Shown here in pieces: positions 1 through 6,976 of a DNA stretch of 11,141 bases. The stretch covers positions 1 to 11,141 of the forward strand of contig CAKSPH010000042.1 of the NCBI GenBank assembly GCA_934481355.1, written 5' to 3'. The notes beneath the pieces are model-generated. The model ran no database searches and was not told the origin of the DNA. It saw only the letters and a program-made list of their open reading frames with translations. Position 1 is the first letter of the stretch. Each line of letters starts with the position of its first letter. The translations under genes and the position numbers were made by a program. The stretch is from an uncultured Oscillospiraceae bacterium. Lineage in GTDB: Bacteria; Bacillota; Clostridia; Oscillospirales; Ruminococcaceae.

Positions 1-39
1 ACAAAACCGGAAGCAGGAGCCCGGTTTTTAGAGGTTACC
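1..39. repeat. Right end of a GGTCACC-family terminal-inverted-repeat element, cut by window edge
   Basis: Positions 23-39 read GGTTTTTAGAGGTTACC, one base different from the right terminal repeat of the complete element at 6801-6959. The matching left end would lie to the left of the window. The terminus overlaps the 3' end of the methyltransferase gene: its last three codons (Gly-Asn-Leu) and its TAA stop are written in the repeat. Only the end is visible, so interior type and element length are unknown. Confidence 0.7.
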
Positions 40-822
40 TTTGGATAATACGACTATTTTGTTGGAAATATTTCTGACCAAGGGTATTTTATCAAGCGCC
101 TTATAAATCGGAATGAACTTCGCCATGCCCTCTGTAAGACCGTGTTCCCCGGAGAGGCGGAAATCCGGGATCAGCTCTGCAAGCGCCCTGCCGTTCTTTA
201 CGCCCCATGTGAATTTTGCCTTGCTGCCCTCGATGGAGCGCTCCCTGAAACGCTTTGCGACCGCCGGGTTCATTATCTCGACAAGGACCTCCACATTCTC
301 AAATCGTGCGGAGATAACGGCGAAGATACGCTGAACATCGGCCTCGGAAAGATACATCGTAAGTCCCTCGATGATGACCAGCGCCGGAACGCCGGTCTCC
401 TCTATTTCACTGCCCCAGTCGTCCATTGCGGACATGGGTATCTGCGTTATTTTATCTGTCGACGGCAGAATATTCCGGCGCACCGCGATAGTTTCCGGAA
501 GGTCGAGGTTATACCAGTGGCAGTAGTTTTTCATGCGGTAGCAGCGCGTATCAAGTCCGCAGGCAATATTCACCGCCACCGCGCCCGGGTGCGCCATAAG
601 GAACTTCTCAGCCAGGCGGTCAAGCACGATGGTGCGTGCGATAACGCCGTCATGCATTGCGGAATCCTTGTCCGCCAGCGAGAAATCATAATCCAGATTC
701 CCGACTATCTCGACAGCCTTGCCGTCCTTTATCGCTCCCCTGCCCCTTGTTTCCTTTGCGCGGGCGTATATCGTCTGGAGCATTGTTTCTGTTACCCCCG
801 AAAGGGTTGGTTTTTCACTCAT
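28..822 (-). CDS. Class I SAM-dependent methyltransferase, leucine carboxyl methyltransferase (LCM/PPM) family
   Basis: This 264-residue cytoplasmic protein should transfer a methyl group from S-adenosylmethionine, in this family usually to a carboxyl or hydroxyl oxygen. Family marks seen are the SAM-binding motif ACGLDTR (residues 87-93), the acidic NLDLPE (105-110) and EGLTMYL (152-158), which together are typical of LCM-fold enzymes. No signal peptide or membrane segment is seen. The ATG at 822 has CGGAGG at 829-834, six bases upstream. The gene lies 27 bases after the ABC-transporter remnant and is probably co-transcribed with it from the operator region at 1078-1093. Its last codons (G-N-L) and stop lie inside the end of a repeat element, so the native C-terminus may have been replaced or slightly trimmed. 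The substrate cannot be read from sequence. Bacterial members often act on small metabolites or natural products rather than on proteins. Confidence 0.88.
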   Translation of the reverse strand: MSEKPTLSGVTETMLQTIYARAKETRGRGAIKDGKAVEIVGNLDYDFSLADKDSAMHDGVIARTIVLDRLAEKFLMAHPGAVAVNIACGLDTRCYRMKNYCHWYNLDLPETIAVRRNILPSTDKITQIPMSAMDDWGSEIEETGVPALVIIEGLTMYLSEADVQRIFAVISARFENVEVLVEIMNPAVAKRFRERSIEGSKAKFTWGVKNGRALAELIPDFRLSGEHGLTEGMAKFIPIYKALDKIPLVRNISNKIVVLSKGNL

Positions 823-849
823 TGCTGACCTCCGTTATAATTGATGCTT

Positions 850-1056
850 CTATTGCTCATAGCTGAGCTGCACATTCTCAATGTGCCTGTAAATTCCGCC
901 GGCTTCTCTCGGTTCTGCGGGCGTGCTGCTCCCGGCGACCCTGCCGTCCTTAAGGGCGACTATCTTGTTCACGCCGTCAACAGCATAGCTCAGGCATTTA
1001 TGCCCGCCCGCATACTTCATCAGCACTGAAAATGCACTGTTCTGTTTTGGTTTCAC
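850..1056 (-). pseudogene. ABC exporter remnant: N-terminus fused to C-terminus by internal deletion
   Basis: This is a 68-codon ORF with a GTG start at 1056, preceded by AAGGAAG at 1064-1070. The first part, KPKQNSAFSVLMKYAGGHK, resembles the cytoplasmic N-terminal lead-in of clostridial fused-domain ABC exporters. From residue about 28 it changes to NKIVALKDGRVAGSSTPAE and GGIYRHI, which resembles the end of the nucleotide-binding domain (the usual ADKIVVLKDGRVVEEGTPEEL...GGIY pattern). The roughly 500 residues between them (all membrane segments, Walker A, signature and Walker B motifs) are missing. The reading frame is kept across the join, the RBS and operator are intact, and a methyltransferase follows after 27 bases. 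It cannot transport anything. It may persist as a short leader ORF that keeps the downstream gene translated. The identification rests on remembered family patterns, not on a search. Confidence 0.6.
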
Positions 1057-1077
1057 ATCAATGCTTCCTTTATTTTT

Positions 1078-1093
1078 GTTAGCTTTAGCTAAC
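1078..1093. promoter_or_regulatory. Palindromic operator upstream of ABC remnant/methyltransferase operon
   Basis: The sequence GTTAGCTTTAGCTAAC has perfect 7-base arms around TT. It sits just before the RBS of the ABC remnant and shares the GTTAG-N6-CTAAC form with sites at 4120-4139 and 7632-7653. Those two lie at or just downstream of a consensus promoter. Here no good -35/-10 pair is visible, although TATAGT at 1107-1112 (minus strand) is a possible -10. The adjoining repeat element starts 8 bases away and may have displaced the original promoter. Confidence 0.65.
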
Positions 1094-1101
1094 CTGTATA
1101 T

Positions 1102-1380
1102 GTTCAACTATAAAAACCGGGACACGGGCAGATTTCGTACATGACTTATATCAGATGCAAGGAGTCAAACCGCAGCATTATCCGCCTTCGGCGGATAATG
1201 CGTTTACTGTATGTGTTTCAAGGTTTGACAACTAAGCAGATGATACGGGATACGCTGAATATAGCGAAGCGTAACAAAATCAGACGAGTGAGTTCCCTCG
1301 TTTGAACGGGTCGGTTTTGTTTTATTCAGCGTTTCCCTTTGGCATAGAAATCTGCCGTGAAGAAGGTTTTAAAGGTTACT
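1102..1380. mobile_element. 279-bp non-autonomous TIR element (MITE-like) with large internal foldbacks
   Basis: The left end (1102-1118) matches GGTCACCTCTAAAAACC at 14 of 17 bases. The right end (1365-1380) is a degraded GGTTTTTAGAGGTTACC with one base lost. Inside, the blocks ACACGGGCAGATTTCGTA (left) and AATCTGCCGTGAA (right) are shared with the element at 9773-9895, as is a middle block around TTTGACAAC...GATGATAC. Two extra structured blocks are present. One is a 12-bp hairpin (1175-1186 with 1190-1201, loop TTC) inside an 8-bp inverted repeat (1164-1171 with 1222-1229). The other is a nested fold with 10 bp (1252-1261/1323-1332), 7 bp (1273-1279/1315-1321) and 5 bp (1284-1288/1297-1301). 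No transposase and no clear target duplication are seen. It fills the whole gap between the ATPase stop and the operator at 1078. Confidence 0.65.
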
Positions 1381-3466
1381 GTAACATACTGCCGTCTTTT
1401 AGAAGCGGAGTCATGCTCTTTGCGCATATTGCAATGGTTGAGCCATTGTGAAGCAGAGCCGACAGCGACGGAGTTATCACGCCGAAGAATCCGAGCGCAA
1501 TAAGCGCAGTATTGAATGTCAGAATAAACCGATAGTTGGAATTTATCCTCTGCATGAGCTGCTCGCTGAGTATCCTCAGCACGGCAAGCTCTGTGAGCTC
1601 GGCGCCGCGGAGGGTGATATCCGCAGTTTCCTTCGCGATATCGGAAGCGTCGCTCATCGCTACAGAAACATCGGCAGCCGCAAGCGCGGGGGCGTCGTTT
1701 ATGCCGTCGCCGACCATGATAACGCAGTGCCCCCCGGATTTAAGCTGCTCAATATGGCTGTGCTTCTCCTCAGGGAGCACCTGAGCGTGAACCTCGGTTA
1801 TTCCGAGCTGCCCGGCTATCTTCTCAGCCGCGGAGCTGCTGTCGCCGGTAAGCATCACAACATTCTCTATGCCGCATTTCTTCATCAGCTCCACCGCCCG
1901 TGCCGCTTCTGCGCGGGGCGGGTCGTTTATGCAGAGCACGCCGGCAAGCTCGCCGCCCACCGCCAGATAAATAACGGAGGAAGCTCCGGAATCCTCGTCG
2001 ATTCGCGCCTGCTGCCCTGCGGAGATGACAACGCCCTCGTCGTCGCAGACAAAGTGGCGGCTGCCGATGACGGCGCGCACTCCGTGAAGCGTCGTGGCTA
2101 TGCCATGGGCAACTATGTAGTTGACCTCAGCGTGCTCCTCTGCGTGGACTACGCCACGCTTCTCAGCGCCCCTGACTATCGCCCTCGCCATGCTGTGCGG
2201 GAAATGTTCCTCAATGCAGGCGGCGGTTCTGAGCACCTCTTCCTCAGAATACTCTCCGAACGGAATTATCTTGTCAAGCACAGGCTCCGCATTTGTGAGA
2301 GTTCCCGTCTTGTCGAAAACGATGGTGTCCGCTGCGGCAAAGGCTTCAAGGTACTTTCCGCCCTTTACCGTTATATTGTGGTCTGCGGCCTCACGCAGCG
2401 CAGAAATCACCGCGATAGGCGCCGAAAGCTTTATCGCGCAGGAATAATCCACCATCAGCAGTGAAACTGCCTTGGTGACATTTCCCGTGAACAGCAGCGT
2501 CAGGCCGAATCCCAGGAAGCTGAACGGAACTATTCCGTCCGCCAGCCGCTCTGCGCGGCTCTGTATGCCCGCCTTCAGATTCTCCGAGCTGTCGATGAGC
2601 TCGATTATCTTCTGTATCTTCGTGTCGGAGCTTACCGCCCTGACGCTTACGACCACTGAGCCTTCCTCGACGACTGTTCCCGCGAACACCGACGCATTCA
2701 CGGATTTCATAACAGCCAGAGGCTCTCCGGTCATCGAGGATTCGTTGATATAAGCCTCGCCGTCGGTTATCTCGCCGTCTGCCGGGATAACGCTGCCTGT
2801 CCTTACGCGTATTTTGTCGCCTGTTTTCAGTTCGTCTATCGGGATAAGGACGTCCTCGTCCCCGTTTGCGAGCCATACCTTGTCCGCCTTTACCGCAAGG
2901 CTGGACGTAAGCACCGCCCTGGTGCGGGCGTGGGTGTAATCCTCAAGCAGAGAGGATACCGAAAGCAGAAGCATGATTGTGGAAGCCGTCTTGAAATTAC
3001 GCTGCGCAAGACAGGCTGTAATTGAAGCCGCGTCCAGTACCCCGACCGTGAGTTTCCCCTGACCCAGCTCGGAAAGTCCCTTTAAAACGTACTTTGCGCT
3101 GCTGAACACAGTCAGAGCCGCACGTATAGGCGCAGGAAGCAGGAACTTCTTTACATAGTGCGTAACTATGAGCTTTGTGAGCCCGCTCTTAAAGTTGTCG
3201 TCTATTTCCTGAGTGGCATTATCCCCGGGTATCGGGGAAAGGGTACGGAAATCAAGGGACTCGATAAAGCTGATGACCTCGCGCCTGCTGCCCTTTTTGT
3301 AGTAGATCAGCAGACCTCCGTTTGCGGAGTGCACCTCAGCGGAAAGCACAAAAGAGTTAACCTCGGCTAACTTCCGTATACAGCTTTCAAGCTCCTTATC
3401 AAAAGCATATCCCCCGAAACGCACCCTTATGCGCCCGGGATTATCCGATATGATCCTGTAACGCAT
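1376..3466 (-). CDS. Heavy-metal P1B-type ATPase, FezB-like (P1B-6-like)
   Basis: This 696-residue membrane ATPase should move a transition metal ion across a membrane using ATP. Seen motifs are the actuator TGE (246-248), the phosphorylation site DKTGT with D385, a nucleotide-domain HP within FPHSMA, TGD, and GDGIND (586-591). The membrane motif before the phosphorylation domain is SCA (342-344, in DYSCAIKLSAP) rather than the CPC, SPC or TPC of common Cu, Zn, Cd or Co pumps. The N-terminus lacks CxxC and instead carries the basic motif PGRIRVR (10-16). The combination fits the atypical group that includes ferrosome FezB proteins, so iron is a plausible substrate. That assignment is inferred from memory of the family. 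The start ATG overlaps the stop of the upstream small gene (TAATG), which indicates translational coupling. The stop codon lies in the decayed end of the adjacent repeat element. Confidence 0.9.
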   Translation of the reverse strand: MRYRIISDNPGRIRVRFGGYAFDKELESCIRKLAEVNSFVLSAEVHSANGGLLIYYKKGSRREVISFIESLDFRTLSPIPGDNATQEIDDNFKSGLTKLIVTHYVKKFLLPAPIRAALTVFSSAKYVLKGLSELGQGKLTVGVLDAASITACLAQRNFKTASTIMLLLSVSSLLEDYTHARTRAVLTSSLAVKADKVWLANGDEDVLIPIDELKTGDKIRVRTGSVIPADGEITDGEAYINESSMTGEPLAVMKSVNASVFAGTVVEEGSVVVSVRAVSSDTKIQKIIELIDSSENLKAGIQSRAERLADGIVPFSFLGFGLTLLFTGNVTKAVSLLMVDYSCAIKLSAPIAVISALREAADHNITVKGGKYLEAFAAADTIVFDKTGTLTNAEPVLDKIIPFGEYSEEEVLRTAACIEEHFPHSMARAIVRGAEKRGVVHAEEHAEVNYIVAHGIATTLHGVRAVIGSRHFVCDDEGVVISAGQQARIDEDSGASSVIYLAVGGELAGVLCINDPPRAEAARAVELMKKCGIENVVMLTGDSSSAAEKIAGQLGITEVHAQVLPEEKHSHIEQLKSGGHCVIMVGDGINDAPALAAADVSVAMSDASDIAKETADITLRGAELTELAVLRILSEQLMQRINSNYRFILTFNTALIALGFFGVITPSLSALLHNGSTIAICAKSMTPLLKDGSMLQ

Positions 3467-3708
3467 TAGTCCGCACTTTCATCGTTAAGACCAGCCTGCT
3501 CCTTTGCCTCATAGCAAAGATCCTGCGCCTCGTCCTTCATGTTCTGGAATGCTGCCTTAGCGTCGCTTGTAAGCTTCATTCCCTTTGCAAGGCCTGTTAC
3601 AGCGATCTGTCTTGTCTTCTTGGCTGTGATTATCTTCTTGCCAACGATAACGCCTGCCGCGCCTGCTGCTACCAGCCAGAATTTTTCGTTTTTAAAGATG
3701 TTTTTCAT
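3466..3708 (-). CDS. Small membrane protein, DUF6110-like, partner of the P1B ATPase
   Basis: This is an 80-residue protein. The start at 3708 is chosen because GGAGG (3718-3722) lies nine bases upstream; a longer 97-codon reading from 3759 would place that RBS inside the gene and begin at the expected transcription start. Residues about 8-23 (FWLVAAGAAGVIVG) form one glycine/alanine-rich hydrophobic segment, followed by a basic stretch (KKIITAKKTRQ) and an acidic, probably helical tail. I recognise the pattern as DUF6110, a family often found beside metal P-type ATPases in Clostridia. It is the first gene of the operon and overlaps the ATPase start by one base. A role as a small accessory or scaffold protein, perhaps the counterpart of FezA in ferrosome operons, is an inference. 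No catalytic motif is visible. Confidence 0.78.
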   Translation of the reverse strand: MKNIFKNEKFWLVAAGAAGVIVGKKIITAKKTRQIAVTGLAKGMKLTSDAKAAFQNMKDEAQDLCYEAKEQAGLNDESAD

Positions 3709-3735
3709 TTTTGTTGTCCTCCTGTATTTTGCTTG

Positions 3736-3754
3736 CAGAGGAAATCGTCCTCTG
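3736..3754 (-). promoter_or_regulatory. Short inverted repeat in the leader of the ATPase operon
   Basis: A perfect 7-bp inverted repeat, CAGAGGA and TCCTCTG, with a 5-base spacer lies between the -10 box and the RBS of the DUF6110-like gene. It starts close to the predicted transcription start, so it could be a protein-binding site or a 5'-end hairpin. It does not match the GTTAG-N6-CTAAC operators elsewhere in the window. Confidence 0.35.
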
Positions 3755-3762
3755 TACACTAG

Positions 3763-3791
3763 ATTATATCCCTTTTGTCGTAAAATGTCAA
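3763..3791 (-). promoter_or_regulatory. Consensus sigma-A promoter for the DUF6110/P1B-ATPase operon
   Basis: On the minus strand TTGACA (3786-3791) is followed after exactly 17 bases by TATAAT (3763-3768), a perfect match to the housekeeping consensus. Transcription should start near 3756, giving a leader of about 48 bases. Such a strong core promoter for a metal pump suggests that a repressor controls it. An imperfect GTTA...TAAC palindrome at 3805-3821 lies just upstream of the -35. Confidence 0.85.
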
Positions 3792-3819
3792 GGAAAATTT
3801 TTCTGTTACCCTATAGATA

Positions 3820-3879
3820 ACTTTTTAGAGGTGACCTATTGTCAGGCTTCGGAAATACCGTGGTAACCTCTAAAAAACC
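3820..3879. repeat. Pair of outward-closing TIR ends of the GGTCACC family
   Basis: Positions 3820-3836 match the right terminus (GGTTTTTAGAGGTGACC) at 15 of 17 bases. Positions 3862-3879 match the left terminus with one extra A. Here the outer ends face each other across 25 bases, the reverse of a normal element. This could be two solo ends left by separate elements that inserted side by side. As single-stranded RNA or DNA the pair could also fold into a stem of about 15 bp. The partner ends are not adjacent. Confidence 0.6.
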
Positions 3880-4085
3880 TCCATCACGGCAAAATACCCG
3901 GAAAAATTCCTGCCCTCCTCAATGAAATCCACTTTTTTACGTCATGATAAAACGTATACATATTTACAATGTATGGAATCTTGTGCGAAACCGCATTGGA
4001 ATGCGCCTTTGCAATATACTGAAGTTTACTGTGTATTTGTTCACCATCACCAGACCTGTTGAAAGAATTTCATGCGTTATGTCAC
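3880..4085. other. Intergenic stretch without recognisable gene
   Basis: These 206 AT-richer bases lie between the repeat pair and the enolase promoter. I see no supported ORF with a ribosome binding site, no strong hairpin and no terminal repeat. Because the genes on either side diverge, the stretch may simply separate two promoters. Confidence 0.5.
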
Positions 4086-4114
4086 TTGCAATTTTCTGTG
4101 AAGTATGATATAAT
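4086..4114 (+). promoter_or_regulatory. Sigma-A promoter of enolase
   Basis: TTGCAA (4086-4091) and TATAAT (4109-4114) are separated by 17 bases. The start site is expected near 4121, so the enolase leader is about 157 bases long. The operator at 4120-4139 covers this start site. Confidence 0.8.
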
Positions 4115-4119
4115 GGCCG

Positions 4120-4139
4120 TGGTTAGAAATGACTAACCA
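4120..4139. promoter_or_regulatory. Palindromic operator over the enolase transcription start
   Basis: TGGTTAG-N6-CTAACCA has perfect 7-base arms and begins six bases after the -10 box, a position where a bound protein would block initiation. It has the same GTTAG-N6-CTAAC core as the sites at 1078-1093 and 7632-7653. The half-site and spacing suit a dimeric repressor such as a MarR-, TetR- or DtxR-family protein. Which family is not decided by the sequence. Confidence 0.7.
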
Positions 4140-4152
4140 AATAAGAATAAGC

Positions 4153-5570
<1,418 letters not shown>

Positions 5571-5573
<3 letters not shown>

Positions 5574-5597
5574 TTTCCGGTATGTAAATCAAGCCTT
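5571..5597 (+). terminator. Weak candidate terminator after enolase
   Basis: TGATTT and AAATCA (starting at the stop codon) can pair around nine bases, followed by a short spacer and TTTTT. The stem is only 6 bp and AT-rich, so this is a weak call. No better terminator is seen before the convergent hydrolase gene ends at 5623. Confidence 0.25.
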
Positions 5598-5622
5598 TTT
5601 CTCCGAATTATACAGCGCCTTT

Positions 5623-6597
5623 TTATGTTCTGACAATTATCCTTCCAAAAATAACCCTTGTATTGTCGCTGAACATTTCTGTCCTTATTCCATCTGCCAG
5701 ATATGATATCATGTTGAAATGTCCCAGATATGCGTCCTTTACTGTGTTCATCACCGGATAGCCGTGGTACATTCCCCTGCCCACCTCGAGCGTGACATCT
5801 GCGCCGGCGCTTTTCATCTGTGCCTCGAGCTCATCGCACATCGCATAGAGTATCTCGCCGTCGGCAAAGCAGATGTATGCGTCTTTCAGCCCGGTATAGT
5901 TTCCTAACTGCGGATATGTCATATACCGGGGCAGCTCCCTGCCGTTGGTTATCAGGTCATAAAAGGTGTCGAGCCACTTTACAGTCAGGCAGATGTCAGT
6001 CTTTTCGAGCTTTTTTGCGCGCTCCCTTTCCTCCTGCGAATAAATGCACATTTCCGGGGAGGAAACATACAGCTTATCAGGCATGGGAACATTTTCTCCC
6101 AGCCCGTTGATATGAGAAATAAGCGCCAGCGCAAGGGTGCCTCCCGATGAACAGCCGGCTGCCGCGACATTCCCGGCGCCGTATTCCGAAACAAGGGATT
6201 TATAAACCGTGTACACCATATCGACCGCTTCATTCATGGAATGCTCGATACACAGAGGATAGTGGGGAATTATCACATCTCTGCCTGTTTTCAGCGCGAG
6301 TTCCTCGAACAGGACATAATCTACGCCCTCGGGGAATCTGAGCATCTTTGTGTCAGGAATGTACAGCAGCGCCTTTGTACTGTTCTTACGCGTGATAAAT
6401 GTGGAAAGACAGCCGTGCTCAAACCTGCGCTCGTATTCAAGCTTTGGCGAAAACGCTTTGTCCATCACGGGAATGACGCGCGAGGTTTTCCGGTATTTTT
6501 CACGCAGCTCGTCCGCAGATAAATCCGGCGCTTTCTTATATTTGAACATCTGTGCCGCCATTCTTCTCAGACGGTATTTCAGCGTGAACTCAGACAT
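5623..6597 (-). CDS. Alpha/beta hydrolase, HSL-like (fold-3) family, with altered oxyanion motif
   Basis: This 324-residue protein lacks a signal peptide and is probably cytoplasmic. The nucleophile elbow GCSSG (148-152, S150), a C-terminal acidic site in FADGEIL (D246 or E248) and H278 in GMYHGY form a plausible Ser-Asp/Glu-His triad. The DVIIPHYPL segment (107-115) matches the strand that follows the cap region in lipase/esterases of the hormone-sensitive lipase type. Where those enzymes have HGGG (after a YLH-like strand), this one has YIPDTK (79-84), so the usual oxyanion hole is missing. It may hydrolyse an unusual ester, or it may have lost esterase activity. CGGAGGG at 6604-6610 supports the ATG at 6597. 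Expression probably comes from the promoter at 6720-6748. It is convergent with enolase, with 49 bases between the two stops. Confidence 0.82.
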   Translation of the reverse strand: MSEFTLKYRLRRMAAQMFKYKKAPDLSADELREKYRKTSRVIPVMDKAFSPKLEYERRFEHGCLSTFITRKNSTKALLYIPDTKMLRFPEGVDYVLFEELALKTGRDVIIPHYPLCIEHSMNEAVDMVYTVYKSLVSEYGAGNVAAAGCSSGGTLALALISHINGLGENVPMPDKLYVSSPEMCIYSQEERERAKKLEKTDICLTVKWLDTFYDLITNGRELPRYMTYPQLGNYTGLKDAYICFADGEILYAMCDELEAQMKSAGADVTLEVGRGMYHGYPVMNTVKDAYLGHFNMISYLADGIRTEMFSDNTRVIFGRIIVRT

Positions 6598-6690
6598 TGT
6601 TTTCCCTCCGGTTGGTTTTGTTAAAGAGACTGTTTGGCGTTCAACGTATAAATTTTACTCCATAAAAACCATTTTGATCTGCAAGGACAT

Positions 6691-6733
6691 TTTCATGGTA
6701 TAATAAACACACTGCGTTTATTATACCATGAAA
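6691..6733. promoter_or_regulatory. 43-bp perfect palindrome containing the hydrolase -10 box
   Basis: Bases 6691-6708 are the exact reverse complement of 6716-6733, with a 7-base centre. Each arm contains GGTATAAT, so a -10 sequence faces each way. The minus-strand copy belongs to a perfect promoter. The plus-strand copy has only a poor -35 (TTGATC, 19 bases away) and no gene downstream. Transcription of the hydrolase would start about at the palindrome centre, so the RNA would not contain both arms. This makes a DNA-level operator more likely than an RNA hairpin. Confidence 0.75.
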
Positions 6734-6748
6734 TATATACGCTGTCAA
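6720..6748 (-). promoter_or_regulatory. Consensus sigma-A promoter for the hydrolase gene
   Basis: On the minus strand TTGACA (6743-6748) and TATAAT (6720-6725) are separated by 17 bases, a perfect match. The expected start is near 6713, leaving a leader of roughly 115 bases before the ATG at 6597. Confidence 0.85.
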
Positions 6749-6755
6749 TGACTTC

Positions 6756-6795
6756 ATTACAGAAAAATGCGGCATGGAATACCCACGCCGCATTT
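6756..6795 (-). terminator. Rho-independent terminator, probably of the ATC-hydrolase gene
   Basis: AAATGCGGC (6765-6773) and GCCGCATTT (6787-6795) form a 9-bp stem with a 13-base loop. On the minus strand the stem is followed by TTTTTC (6762-6767). Reading leftward, the first gene before it is the ATC-hydrolase-like gene ending at 6977, and a repeat element lies between the two. It could also work weakly in the other direction, where TTTATTAT follows. Confidence 0.7.
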
Positions 6796-6800
6796 ATTAT

Positions 6801-6959
6801 GGTCACCTCTAAAAACCGGTTTGAAAAGTGAAAATGGGTAGAGTGCGCCGAATGCGATGAAAGCCGACGAAGTAAGGCTGTATGCCTTACGAGGAGGTTT
6901 GAAGAAGCAGTCGGTGTGCTATACACATTTTCACTCAAACAAGGTTTTTAGAGGTGACC
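6801..6959. mobile_element. 159-bp complete TIR element (MITE-like), near-palindromic
   Basis: The ends are a perfect 17-bp inverted repeat: GGTCACCTCTAAAAACC (6801-6817) and GGTTTTTAGAGGTGACC (6943-6959). The similarity continues inward with gaps for about 40 bases (GTTTGA...GTGAAAATG on each side), so nearly the whole element could fold back on itself around the central hairpin TAAGGC-TGTAT-GCCTTA. TTAT flanks both outer ends and may be a 4-bp target duplication. It encodes no transposase. It lies between the stop of the gene at 6977 and that gene's likely terminator, so the element is transcribed with the gene. Confidence 0.8.
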
Positions 6960-6976
6960 TTATAGATGTGGTCCGT

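Noticed and set aside
142..828. Plus-strand ORF of 228 codons
   Set aside because: It lies antisense to the methyltransferase, has no RBS and shows no protein-family features. The same applies to the 338-codon plus-strand ORF at 1448-2464 opposite the ATPase.
1078..1093. DtxR/IdeR iron box
   Set aside because: The half-sites resemble it, but the known box has GTTAG and CTAAC one base apart, while all three sites here have six bases between them.
1057..1107. Longer start (TTG at 1107) for the ABC remnant
   Set aside because: The extension is translated operator and spacer sequence. AAGGAAG at 1064-1070 points to the GTG at 1056.
1175..1201. 12-bp hairpin as the ATPase terminator
   Set aside because: There is no T-run after it on the minus strand, and it is about 175 bases past the stop, inside a repeat element.
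3709..3759. Longer start at 3759 for the DUF6110-like gene
   Set aside because: It would begin at about the expected transcription start and include the AGGAGG site. The ATG at 3708 has correct RBS spacing.
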